Under the pieces are notes generated by a model. It ran no database searches. It saw nothing but the letters and a program-made list of their open reading frames with translations, and was not told the origin of the DNA. A DNA stretch of 34,766 bases from an uncultured SAR86 cluster bacterium (GTDB taxonomy: Bacteria > Pseudomonadota > Gammaproteobacteria > Magnimaribacterales > AG-339-G14). The number at the start of each line of letters is the position of its first letter. Position 1 is the stretch's first letter. Positions 18,949-27,054 of the stretch are shown one piece after another. The stretch covers positions 154,482 through 189,247 of the forward strand of contig CABZJI010000001.1 of the NCBI GenBank assembly GCA_902526045.1, written 5' to 3'. Made by a program: the position numbers and the translations under genes.

Positions 18949-20250
18949 CTAGTTACTGACGCAGGATCCAGAGTTGTCTTGATAAGCAGCTTCTAGAAGT
19001 GCCCTATGAACATCTGTGTTATCTAAAGTTCCAGTAAAATTTTCACTCCCAGGGCCCATGGCAAATATTGGGACGGGAACACCAGTATGGGAACCTCTGC
19101 CAATTCCAGTATTAAAAGAGAATTTTACGTCTAGATTTTCATATTTTCTGGGATCGCTGGGTTCTATCAATAACCCTCCAGTCTCATGATCCGCTGTAAC
19201 AATTAATAATGTATCCTCGTTTTCTCTGGCAAATTCCAAAGCCCATTTAATTCCTTCCTCTAAATCAAGCATCTCTCTCATTAAATATTCATAATCATTT
19301 CCATGACCAGCCCAATCAATCTGCGAAGCTTCAGCCATGACAAAAAAGCCGTTACATCCAGTCTTGATAAAGTTTTTTGATCTATTAATTGAGAACTCGA
19401 GCATTTCTTTTATGGATGGTTCAGTAATATGATTTTCTGGAGTGTTGGTATCTCTTAAGTGCTCATCTGCAAAGAGACCGAAGACTTGTTCGTTTCCATA
19501 TAGAGCTATATCTTCAAGTTCATTTTTGTGTGTTATCAGCTTTGAATTGGCTTTTACTTCTTCATACAAATTTATACCGTCCTCACGAATACCTCCTTCT
19601 TCTTCAGTCATAAAAAACTTTCTTCCTCCGCCAAGGATATTTTTTATCTTTGAATTACTCATTTGGATGCTGATCTCATCAGAAAGATACCTTGAGCTTG
19701 CATGCGCAACGAAAGCAGCAGGCGTAGCATGTGTGACTTCTGAGGTTGAGATCACAGAGCTAACAAAGCCTGATCTGTCCAAGATTTCAGTAATATTTTC
19801 AACTGAATTCCCATTAACATCCACACCTAAAGCTCTATTGTTAGTTTTAATGCCTGCACTAAACGCAGTTCCGGACGAAGCTGAATCAGTAACAATTGCA
19901 TTCGCTGAGTGTGTAAGCACTTTTCCGGAATAGGGAAATTCGTCAACAGCCACTCTAGAGTTAGGACCTCCCTGACTCAATCTTAATGCAGTAATCTGAC
20001 TTATGCTCATGCCGTCCCCAATAAAGAGGATAATGTTTTTAGCCTTATCTTGAATTTTTTTTAATTCCTTTTCAGGCACCTCTGTATCAATTTCAATTTC
20101 TTCAATGTAAGCATCTTTATCATCTAAAGTTCCTGATGGTATGGGAAAATTATTTACTATGTATTCTCTTCCAAGATGCTCCATAATCTTAGCTCCTGCA
20201 AACAATCCAACTCCCAAAGACAGAATAGCTATAACAATTTTAGTCCTCAT
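18949..20250 (-). CDS. Alkaline phosphatase, PhoA family, membrane-anchored or exported
   Basis: Hydrolyses phosphomonoesters outside the cytoplasm. The 433-residue protein begins with a hydrophobic signal anchor (4-20), then a linker, then the catalytic domain: metal aspartate D79 in FIGDGMS, the nucleophile S123 in TDSASSGTA, then HATPAAFVAHASSR, DWAGHGND, TADHETGG and GSHTGVPVP carrying the remaining metal ligands in order. The positions correspond to the E. coli PhoA D51, S102 and later His/Asp ligands. No lipobox is evident, so the N-terminus may be cleaved or stay as an anchor. It overlaps the upstream isomerase-like gene by four bases (ATGA). No Pho box was seen before the pair. Confidence 0.93.
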   Translation of the reverse strand: MRTKIVIAILSLGVGLFAGAKIMEHLGREYIVNNFPIPSGTLDDKDAYIEEIEIDTEVPEKELKKIQDKAKNIILFIGDGMSISQITALRLSQGGPNSRVAVDEFPYSGKVLTHSANAIVTDSASSGTAFSAGIKTNNRALGVDVNGNSVENITEILDRSGFVSSVISTSEVTHATPAAFVAHASSRYLSDEISIQMSNSKIKNILGGGRKFFMTEEEGGIREDGINLYEEVKANSKLITHKNELEDIALYGNEQVFGLFADEHLRDTNTPENHITEPSIKEMLEFSINRSKNFIKTGCNGFFVMAEASQIDWAGHGNDYEYLMREMLDLEEGIKWALEFARENEDTLLIVTADHETGGLLIEPSDPRKYENLDVKFSFNTGIGRGSHTGVPVPIFAMGPGSENFTGTLDNTDVHRALLEAAYQDNSGSCVSN

Positions 20251-20843
20251 AATTTTTCCTCAATTAGCTGAATTCTATCGTTTCCAAAGTACATATCGGT
20301 TTCATCTATGAAAAAAGTTGGCGAACCAAAGCCTCCTCTATCCATCAATTCTTGGGTATTTTTTATTAATTTTTCTTTTACTTCTTGGGTGCTAATGTAT
20401 TCAAAAAAAATATCAGGATTTACATTCAATTTTTCAATGATACTTTGCAAAACTTGATCGTCGGAGATGTCTTTCCCATCTGTCCAGTAAGCATAAAAAA
20501 CTGCATCTAAGTAATCTTCAATGTTTCCCTTTTCAAGAAAATAAAAGGCTCCTCTCATGGCTTTAACACTATTAACTGGGAAAATCTCAGGCATTATTAT
20601 TGTTAAGCCTCTTGCTGTGGACCAATCTTCCATATCCTTCTGTGAGTATGCCAATTTCTCTTTGATAGGATTCTTTCTACTCTCGTAAACGCTTGGATTA
20701 ATCGTATTGAAGACCCCGCCGACTAAGATTGGTTTCCAAATGATCTCAAAGCTTTTCTTCTTTGATAAATCTTTGATTCCCTGAAAGGATAGGTAAGTCC
20801 ATGGGCTGCTGCAATCAAGGAAATATTCAAATTTTTTATTCAT
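20247..20843 (-). CDS. DsbA-fold protein, 2-hydroxychromene-2-carboxylate isomerase / GST-kappa-like
   Basis: A 198-residue thioredoxin-superfamily protein. The N-terminal YFLDCSSPWTYL (7-18) places a serine-proline pair where HCCA isomerases and kappa GSTs have their active site, and the C-terminal RGGFGSPTFFIDETDMYFGNDR carries the cis-proline region and the FGxDR ending typical of HCCA isomerases. These use glutathione in aromatic degradation or as general GSTs; the actual substrate is unknown. It lies 5' of, and overlaps, the alkaline phosphatase gene. No signal peptide, so it is cytoplasmic. The divergent neighbour begins 62 bases away. Confidence 0.85.
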   Translation of the reverse strand: MNKKFEYFLDCSSPWTYLSFQGIKDLSKKKSFEIIWKPILVGGVFNTINPSVYESRKNPIKEKLAYSQKDMEDWSTARGLTIIMPEIFPVNSVKAMRGAFYFLEKGNIEDYLDAVFYAYWTDGKDISDDQVLQSIIEKLNVNPDIFFEYISTQEVKEKLIKNTQELMDRGGFGSPTFFIDETDMYFGNDRIQLIEEKL

Positions 20844-20905
20844 CGCATTCTTAATGTACCTTAGACAAAGTTAATATTAAACTTAAGAATATTTTTGGAG
20901 CAAAC

Positions 20906-21688
20906 ATGAATTACAAAATCATCTTTATTTTTTCAATATGTTTATTGACAAGCTTTCTTCATGCGGACGAATTGAGAAAAGCAGTTGACAGCGATGAGAG
21001 GCTTGTAAAAAACACCGCAAGAGATGAGTTTAGAAATCCTTATGAAACGCTGAGTTTTTTTCAGTTAGAGCCGAATATGACAATTGTTGAACTTTCGCCA
21101 GGAGGCGGCTGGTATACAGAAATACTGGCAAACTTTGTTCGTGAGTCTGGCTCTCTTATTGCTGCACACTGGAGTAGAGATTCGGATAGAGAATTTTTTA
21201 GAAGAATGAGATTAAATTTTGAAAAGAAAATTGAAGAAAATGATCTTTATGAGAAAGTTGAGATTGTGGACTTAAATTCAGAGCTTGCTGAGCAGAATTC
21301 AGTTGATGCTGCTCTAACTTTTAGAAATTTGCATAATTGGCTGGGCCCAAATTTGGACTCTATTCTTTCAAACACATTCACAGCTTTAAAGCCGGGAGGG
21401 CTGTTTGGTGTGGTTGAGCACAGAGCTAAGCCAGGTACCTCATTAGAAAATATGAAAAAAAGCGGCTATGTAACTGAAGAACACGCAATAACAATTGCAA
21501 AAAAGCACGGATTTGAGTTGGTATCAAAATCTGAAATTAATTCCAATTCAAAAGACACCGCAAATCATCCAAAAGGAGTGTGGACTTTGCCTCCCGTTTT
21601 AAGATTAAAGGAAAAAGATAAAGACAAGTATTTAGCTATCGGCGAAAGCGATCGCATGACATTATTATTTAGAAAACCCCAAACTTAA
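20906..21688 (+). CDS. Exported SAM-methyltransferase-like protein
   Basis: A 260-residue protein with a clear signal peptide (MNYKIIFIFSICLLTSFLHA, cleavage likely after A20) followed by a class I methyltransferase fold. The glycine-rich motif I is TIVELSPGGGWYTE (59-72), and the later LKPGGLFGVVEH stretch is typical of motif post-III. It resembles the COG4798-type predicted methyltransferases. S-adenosylmethionine is not normally available outside the cytoplasm, so the domain may bind something else or have lost methyl transfer. GGAG lies eight bases upstream of the start. It ends 21 bases from the convergent rlmN gene. Confidence 0.85.
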   Translation: MNYKIIFIFSICLLTSFLHADELRKAVDSDERLVKNTARDEFRNPYETLSFFQLEPNMTIVELSPGGGWYTEILANFVRESGSLIAAHWSRDSDREFFRRMRLNFEKKIEENDLYEKVEIVDLNSELAEQNSVDAALTFRNLHNWLGPNLDSILSNTFTALKPGGLFGVVEHRAKPGTSLENMKKSGYVTEEHAITIAKKHGFELVSKSEINSNSKDTANHPKGVWTLPPVLRLKEKDKDKYLAIGESDRMTLLFRKPQT

Positions 21689-21709
21689 TAAGCACGAGGG
21701 AGATAACTC

Positions 21710-22813
21710 TTAGTTAATTACTTTGGCCTGTATTTTTTTTTGAGCTCTTTCTCTTTTTCTGGTTCTGTCGTTTACTTGGCCAACCAGCTGACCGCAAGCA
21801 GCCATAATATCTTCTCCTCTTGTGGTCCTAATAGTCGTTATGTAGCCATTTTGTTGAAGTATCTTTTTAAAGGTTTGAATCCTCATGCTCGATGGTCTTT
21901 TATAATTTGATCCTGGGAATGGATTGAAAGGGATGAGGTTTATCTTGCACGGAAGAATTTTGAGAAGGGAACAGAGTTCTGTTGCATGATCAATAGAATC
22001 GTTCACTTTATTAATTAGTATGTACTCAATCGTAGTTTTTCTTTTGTCGCCACATTTCTCAACGTATCTGATTACAGAATCTAACAATTGAGCAATAGGG
22101 TATTTTTTATTGATAGGCACCAGCTCATTTCTTAAAATATCGTTTGGGGCATGCAACGAAATTGTCAAAGCTGCATCGGTAACATCAGACAATTTATCTA
22201 TTAACGGAACTAAGCCAGACGTACTTAAAGTTACCTTCCTCTTCGATAAACCATAAGCCTGATCATCCATCATCATTTCCATTGCGCCAGTAACAGCATC
22301 AAAGTTAAGAAGAGGTTCGCCCATTCCCATCATGACAACGTTTGTGACTCTCTTTTGCGCATGATCGCGAGGCACTCCAAAAGAATTCTCGGCTACCCAA
22401 ACTTGCCCAATAATTTCAGCTAAGTCTAAATTTCTTGAAAATCCTTGTTTTCCTGTTGCGCAAAAACTGCAATCAACCGCGCAGCCTACTTGCGAAGAGA
22501 CGCAAAGAGTTGCTCTATTACCCTCTGGAATTAAGACCATTTCAACAAAATCATTATTTCCTACATTTAAGACCCACTTTCTTGTTCCATCTTGTGAGTC
22601 TTTCTCAAAAACTATTTTTGGAGCTCTTATTTCTGCTGTTTCACTTAGTTTGAATTGCAATTCTTTAGAAATATTCGTCATCTTATAAAAATCATCAATA
22701 CCTTTTTGATGAATCCACTGATAAATCTGTTTAGACCTAAATGCTTTTTCTCCGAGAGAAGTAATGAAACTTTTCAGATTATTTTGATTCATGCCCAATA
22801 AATTTTGCTTCAT
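21710..22813 (-). CDS. rlmN: Dual-specificity 23S rRNA/tRNA adenine C2-methyltransferase RlmN
   Basis: Radical SAM enzyme that methylates C2 of A2503 in 23S rRNA and of A37 in some tRNAs. The 367 residues include the iron-sulphur cysteines C111, C115 and C118 (GCAVDCSFC), the catalytic cysteines C104 (TLCVSSQ) and C340 (MAACGQL), and the GEPLLN and STSGLVP motifs. The start at 22813 gives an N-terminus of seven residues before an alternative Met8; which is used is open, as no strong ribosome binding site is visible. In many gammaproteobacteria rlmN sits beside ndk or a pilus gene; here it stands alone between convergent and divergent metabolic genes. Confidence 0.96.
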   Translation of the reverse strand: MKQNLLGMNQNNLKSFITSLGEKAFRSKQIYQWIHQKGIDDFYKMTNISKELQFKLSETAEIRAPKIVFEKDSQDGTRKWVLNVGNNDFVEMVLIPEGNRATLCVSSQVGCAVDCSFCATGKQGFSRNLDLAEIIGQVWVAENSFGVPRDHAQKRVTNVVMMGMGEPLLNFDAVTGAMEMMMDDQAYGLSKRKVTLSTSGLVPLIDKLSDVTDAALTISLHAPNDILRNELVPINKKYPIAQLLDSVIRYVEKCGDKRKTTIEYILINKVNDSIDHATELCSLLKILPCKINLIPFNPFPGSNYKRPSSMRIQTFKKILQQNGYITTIRTTRGEDIMAACGQLVGQVNDRTRKRERAQKKIQAKVIN

Positions 22814-22951
22814 CTGTTGCCTATACCCTACAAGGAAAGCATTTTAAGGAAATAGCTCAATATCTGATAGTAATTTTTTTCAACCCAGACATATTAAATT
22901 TATTGTAAATCTTAACTAAATTCCTTAACCTAGACTTCGACAAGGGGCTTT

Positions 22952-23944
22952 ATGGACGACTTTAAAATAAAGATTAATTACAAACATGTACCTAGATTTG
23001 ATTCTGGCTCCGATGAAAGTATCGAATATTTAGATCAAGAAGGTTATGTCGTCATAAAGAATGCGTTATCACCAAAAGAAGCCGACAAAACATTAGATCT
23101 TCTATGGGATTATCTTGAAGCCTTGGGAACTGGAATAATCCGTAATGATCCAATGACTTGGTCAGATGATAATTGGCCAACTTGTGCTCACGGGGGGATC
23201 TTACCAAGTTACGGAATTGGTCATTCAGAAGCTCAATGGTTTGTAAGAGGGGTCCCGAATGTAAAAAAAGCTTTCGCTAAAGTTTGGGATACGGAAGATC
23301 TACTTACTAGTTTTGATGGTGTTTCTCTTTGGAGACCATGGAACATAGATCCTTCTTGGAAAACCCAAAGTGGGCAGGCATGGTTTCACATAGATCAACA
23401 TCCTATCTCAAAGCCAGGAAAACAATGCATACAGGGGCTAATTAATTTGCTACCTACCTCAAAAGAGATAGGGGGTAACGTTGTCATTCCAAAATCACAT
23501 AATTTTTTTAAGGATATCCCCAAAGAATACTCAGAAAGGGTAGAACGATTACCTTTAGATATCGATCATTTTAGATTCCCATATGACGATCCAAAATTAA
23601 CTTCTGAGCCCGCTGTAATGGCACACATGGAACCCGGAGACATGATGCTTTGGGACTCAAGAACAATTCACTGCAGCAGCTCTGGATCTTCCTTGCCCAA
23701 AGAAACAAATAGTCTAATTAGGGCAGCTTCTTTAATCTGCATGATGCCAAAAGAACTCTCAAGCGAAGAAATTCTTCAAAAGAGAATTCATGCCGCTGAA
23801 AACCTCGTCTCTACCACCAACTGGACAAATGATTTTAGAAATGCAGATGAGTTTCCAGTTATTCTTGAAGCTAAAAACAGAGATAAATATAAGTGGCCCA
23901 AAAAGCTTTCCCTAAGTGACTATCAAAAAGCACTCATAGCCTAG
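22952..23944 (+). CDS. Phytanoyl-CoA dioxygenase (PhyH)-family oxygenase
   Basis: A 330-residue 2-oxoglutarate/Fe(II) oxygenase of the PhyH superfamily. The iron ligands are H146 and D148 (WFHIDQHP) and H240 (SRTIHCSS), with the 2-oxoglutarate arginine likely R257 (LIRAAS). The N-terminal LDQEGYVVIKNALS (27-40) is the usual PhyH opening. AAGGGG lies six bases upstream of the ATG. The acyl-CoA synthetase gene starts two bases after its stop, so a carboxylic acid or its CoA ester is a plausible substrate. The 138-base gap to rlmN should hold divergent promoters, but I see no convincing pair. Confidence 0.9.
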   Translation: MDDFKIKINYKHVPRFDSGSDESIEYLDQEGYVVIKNALSPKEADKTLDLLWDYLEALGTGIIRNDPMTWSDDNWPTCAHGGILPSYGIGHSEAQWFVRGVPNVKKAFAKVWDTEDLLTSFDGVSLWRPWNIDPSWKTQSGQAWFHIDQHPISKPGKQCIQGLINLLPTSKEIGGNVVIPKSHNFFKDIPKEYSERVERLPLDIDHFRFPYDDPKLTSEPAVMAHMEPGDMMLWDSRTIHCSSSGSSLPKETNSLIRAASLICMMPKELSSEEILQKRIHAAENLVSTTNWTNDFRNADEFPVILEAKNRDKYKWPKKLSLSDYQKALIA

Positions 23945-23945
23945 A

Positions 23946-25484
23946 ATGCAAACTTTGGAAGAATATATCTCCGCAGGAATGGGGATAGCTTTCCATGCAA
24001 ATACGTTCCCAACAAAAAAAGCCGTCATGAGCGAGCACGGTGAAAGAACTTTTTATGAACTCAATGCAAATTCCAACAAGTACGCTAATTTCCTCCTTAG
24101 TTTCGGACTGCAGCCTGGTGATGCTGTCGCAATAGTTTGCAAAAACAGACCAGAATTTCTAGAGGCTTTATACGGACCTTTAAGAATAGGGCTAAGAATT
24201 ACGCCCATTAATTGGCACCTGACTCCTGACGAAGTGACATATATAGTAGAAAACTGTGAAGCAAAGGTAGTCGTATGCGACTCTATCTTGCAAGAAACTA
24301 TTTCAGAGATAAAAGCAAAATTACCTGAAGTAATTATTTTATCTACAGGAGGAAAAGCAAAAGATGCTTTGTTATACGATGATGCAATAGCATCGGAGGG
24401 TGATGCCAATATAGAAAATCCTATAGCTGGTAAATCAATGTTGTATACCTCAGGCACTACTGGCAGACCCAAAGGAGTTTTTAGAAAAGAAAACCCCCCG
24501 CTCTCAATGACCGAAAAGCTTACTTCAGAATCAGCTAATTTTAATCCTGAAACAGATTTCAGTATATGTCCAGGACCTGCATATCATGCCGCTCCCCTGG
24601 GGTTAAATATAAGTATTTCATTAATGGCTGGCGTTGGAGTTTACCTAATGGATAAATGGGATGCAGAAAAGATGTTACACCTTATTGACCAGCATAAATG
24701 CACGCACACCCACATGGTTGCGACAATGTTTCATAGAATTCTTAGATTACCAGAAGAGGTTAGAAGCTCTTATGACCTATCTTCGATGAAATGGATTTTA
24801 CATGGCGCAGCGCCTTGCCCAGTTGAAGTAAAGAGAGCAATCATCGAATGGTTTGGTCCTATAGTCTTCGAGTATTACGCTGCCACCGAAGGAGGGGGCT
24901 GCTTCATAGATTCTAAAGAATGGTTATCAAAACCAGGAAGCGTTGGTATGGCTAACGAAGGCATCGAAGTAAAGATTCTTGATGAAGAGGATCAGGAAGT
25001 AAAAGAAGGGATGGAAGGCACTATCTATTTTAAAGCACCTGAAACGGGAAGATTTGAGTATTACAAAGCAAAAGAAAAAACATCTGGAGCTTATAGAGGA
25101 GATTACTTTACGATGGGTGATATAGGTTATCGCGATTCAGATGGATATTATTTTTTGACAGGCAGAAGCGCTGATACGATCATTTCTGGAGGCACCAATA
25201 TTTATCCCCAAGAAATAGATGATGTGCTTTTGGCTCACCAAAGCGTAGCTGAAGTTTGCTGCATTGGGGCGCCTAATGAAGAGTGGGGAGAGGAGGTCAA
25301 GGCAGTCATCAATCTAGAACCTGATACTGATGAAGAAGCAGTAAGAAAAGAATTAGTAAAGCTTGCCGAAGAAAAACTTTCAGGATTTAAAAAACCAAAA
25401 ACATACGAATTTTGGACTGAAGAATTACCTCGATTGCCAACAGGGAAAATTCAGAGAAATCTAGTTAAAAAAAGATTTTGGTGA
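23946..25484 (+). CDS. Acyl-CoA synthetase (AMP-forming, ANL superfamily)
   Basis: Activates a carboxylic acid as acyl-AMP and then as the CoA thioester. The 512-residue protein has the AMP-binding signature MLYTSGTTGRPKGV at 165-178, the YYAATEGGG motif, the hinge and ATP-binding DSDGYYFLTGRSADTIISGGTNIYPQEID, and the C-terminal catalytic lysine in LPTGKIQRNLV. The sequence fits the medium/long-chain or cyclic-acid branch, but the acid cannot be named. It follows the PhyH gene with one base between and precedes the cytochrome b561 gene by three bases, so the three are almost certainly cotranscribed. Confidence 0.93.
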   Translation: MQTLEEYISAGMGIAFHANTFPTKKAVMSEHGERTFYELNANSNKYANFLLSFGLQPGDAVAIVCKNRPEFLEALYGPLRIGLRITPINWHLTPDEVTYIVENCEAKVVVCDSILQETISEIKAKLPEVIILSTGGKAKDALLYDDAIASEGDANIENPIAGKSMLYTSGTTGRPKGVFRKENPPLSMTEKLTSESANFNPETDFSICPGPAYHAAPLGLNISISLMAGVGVYLMDKWDAEKMLHLIDQHKCTHTHMVATMFHRILRLPEEVRSSYDLSSMKWILHGAAPCPVEVKRAIIEWFGPIVFEYYAATEGGGCFIDSKEWLSKPGSVGMANEGIEVKILDEEDQEVKEGMEGTIYFKAPETGRFEYYKAKEKTSGAYRGDYFTMGDIGYRDSDGYYFLTGRSADTIISGGTNIYPQEIDDVLLAHQSVAEVCCIGAPNEEWGEEVKAVINLEPDTDEEAVRKELVKLAEEKLSGFKKPKTYEFWTEELPRLPTGKIQRNLVKKRFW

Positions 25485-25487
25485 AGA

Positions 25488-26045
25488 GTGAAAAAAATTT
25501 ACTTATCAAGAACCGATTATTTAATTTCTCAAAAAGTGATTCATTGGCTGATGGCATTTCTAATCATCTTAGATTTAAATATAGCTCAAAAATTTGGTGG
25601 AGAAATGGAGCTTTGGGACAGGCTTGAATCCAGAGTTGATCACGCTACTGTTGGAATTATAGTGACAGTATTATTTATTTTTAGGATCGTTCTTAGATAT
25701 ATGTACGGTGCGCCGGCGCTTCCAAATTCTATGCCTGGTTGGCAAAAATTTTCAGCAAAAATTGGTCACTACGGGCTATATTTCTTTATTACTATGCTAA
25801 TTTTTACTGGAATTGTTTCAGCTTATTTCACCGCAGATCCCATTATAGTCTTCGGATCTTTAAACTTATCGTCTGAAACAGACTCACAAGGCACATTTCA
25901 ATTGATTCGTGGAGTACATGAATTTTCTACCAACGCAGTGATTTTTTTAATACTCGTCCACATATTGGCATCCATATACCATCACTTTATTGCTAAGGAT
26001 AAAACAACTATAAAAATGCTGAAGTTTTGGAAGCAGGCAAGTTAG
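25488..26045 (+). CDS. Cytochrome b561-family membrane protein
   Basis: A 185-residue integral membrane protein with four helices and conserved histidines at H19 (VIHWLM), H52 (DHATVG), H94 (IGHYGLY) and H144, H158 (VHEFSTN and LVHILA), a pattern for two b haems as in the prokaryotic cytochrome b561 family. It would exchange electrons between quinol and a periplasmic or cytoplasmic partner. The start is GTG, three bases after the acyl-CoA synthetase stop. Co-occurrence with a PhyH oxygenase and synthetase is unusual, and a role as electron donor is only inferred. It overlaps the end of a convergent dehydrogenase gene by four bases. Confidence 0.85.
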   Translation: MKKIYLSRTDYLISQKVIHWLMAFLIILDLNIAQKFGGEMELWDRLESRVDHATVGIIVTVLFIFRIVLRYMYGAPALPNSMPGWQKFSAKIGHYGLYFFITMLIFTGIVSAYFTADPIIVFGSLNLSSETDSQGTFQLIRGVHEFSTNAVIFLILVHILASIYHHFIAKDKTTIKMLKFWKQAS

Positions 26046-27016
26046 GCTTCCCAAAGATTCTTAATTGGTTGACTATCTTTTAAGTTAGATAGGTTTTCTA
26101 AAAATAAATTAAATGATCTTGGTAGAGACATTAAAGAATGCGCTGAGTCATGCGGGGTAATGAAGCAATTTTTGGCATCCCACAGTTTTGATTCTTTCTC
26201 TAAAGGCTCGTTTTTAGTGGTATCAAGTGCCGCTGCAGCAATGATTCCATTATTGAGGGCATCAGCTAGATCATCTTCTACAATCGCACTTCCTCTGCCC
26301 ACGTTGATCAACATTGAAGAAGGATTCATTTTTTTTAAAAAATTCGCATCCACAATATCTCTTGTACTTTCACTGTCTGGCAAAACCATAACCAGAAAAT
26401 CTGTAAGGGGCAACAGCTCCTCTAAAGCATCAATACTCAAAACTTCATCTGCATGATCACATTCTTCGGGATTTCTTCTTATTCCCGTCACTTTCATATT
26501 GAATATCTTGCCAAGTTTAGCTACTTCTTTGCCAATGCCCCCGTAGCCGAGTATAACTAAAGTTTTATCTGTCAACTCACCGTCTCCTCCATTTGGCATC
26601 CACTCTTTTTCTTTTTGCATAATTACATGCTCATCAATTCTTTTATTCCATCTCAGCATTTGAGCTAACACATAATGAGACATGGGCTTTCCGTAAATGC
26701 TGCTTGCATTTGCTATCAATGCTTGCGATTCATTTAAAACAGCCTGCAGAAAAGGCGCATCCATTCCTGCGTAGCCACTTTGAATAAATTTCATTTTTTT
26801 GCACAAATCCAACATTGGCTCAAAAAGTTCTTCATGATCTCTAACTGCAAACAAAAATTGATACGACAAAAAGAATGCATCACATTCTGGAACTTCTTTC
26901 CAAGGCGGGCTTGTTGGATCTTCAGGATTCAGGGAAAAAATCTCTATTGAAGAATCTAATGCTTTAATTTGATCCCCATAAAACTTGTGGGTATCTTCTG
27001 ATATAACTACTTTCAT
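26042..27016 (-). CDS. D-isomer 2-hydroxyacid dehydrogenase
   Basis: NAD(P)-dependent reduction of 2-oxo acids or oxidation of D-2-hydroxy acids. The 324-residue protein has the Rossmann loop LGYGGIG at 156-162 and the catalytic triad R241 (NVGRGSAI), E269 (KNEPLE) and H288 (TPHDS), in the usual order and spacing. The exact acid cannot be told; the family includes glyoxylate/hydroxypyruvate reductases and phosphoglycerate dehydrogenase-like enzymes. No ACT regulatory domain is present, which argues against SerA. The 3' ends of this gene and the b561 gene overlap by four bases. Confidence 0.92.
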   Translation of the reverse strand: MKVVISEDTHKFYGDQIKALDSSIEIFSLNPEDPTSPPWKEVPECDAFFLSYQFLFAVRDHEELFEPMLDLCKKMKFIQSGYAGMDAPFLQAVLNESQALIANASSIYGKPMSHYVLAQMLRWNKRIDEHVIMQKEKEWMPNGGDGELTDKTLVILGYGGIGKEVAKLGKIFNMKVTGIRRNPEECDHADEVLSIDALEELLPLTDFLVMVLPDSESTRDIVDANFLKKMNPSSMLINVGRGSAIVEDDLADALNNGIIAAAALDTTKNEPLEKESKLWDAKNCFITPHDSAHSLMSLPRSFNLFLENLSNLKDSQPIKNLWEA

Positions 27017-27054
27017 TTAACCCAAGGTTAAATTAGTTGAACGCACTGAACAAG

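Noticed and set aside
19442-19933. Plus-strand open frame of 163 codons inside the alkaline phosphatase gene
   Set aside because: It is antisense to the catalytic core of PhoA, with low-complexity serine-rich translation and no start signal.
24053-24472. Minus-strand open frame of 139 codons inside the acyl-CoA synthetase gene
   Set aside because: It covers the AMP-binding motif of a clear family member in antisense and has no domain.
26042-27016. Phosphoglycerate dehydrogenase SerA
   Set aside because: No ACT domain and a length of only 324 residues; the general D-2-hydroxyacid dehydrogenase call is safer.
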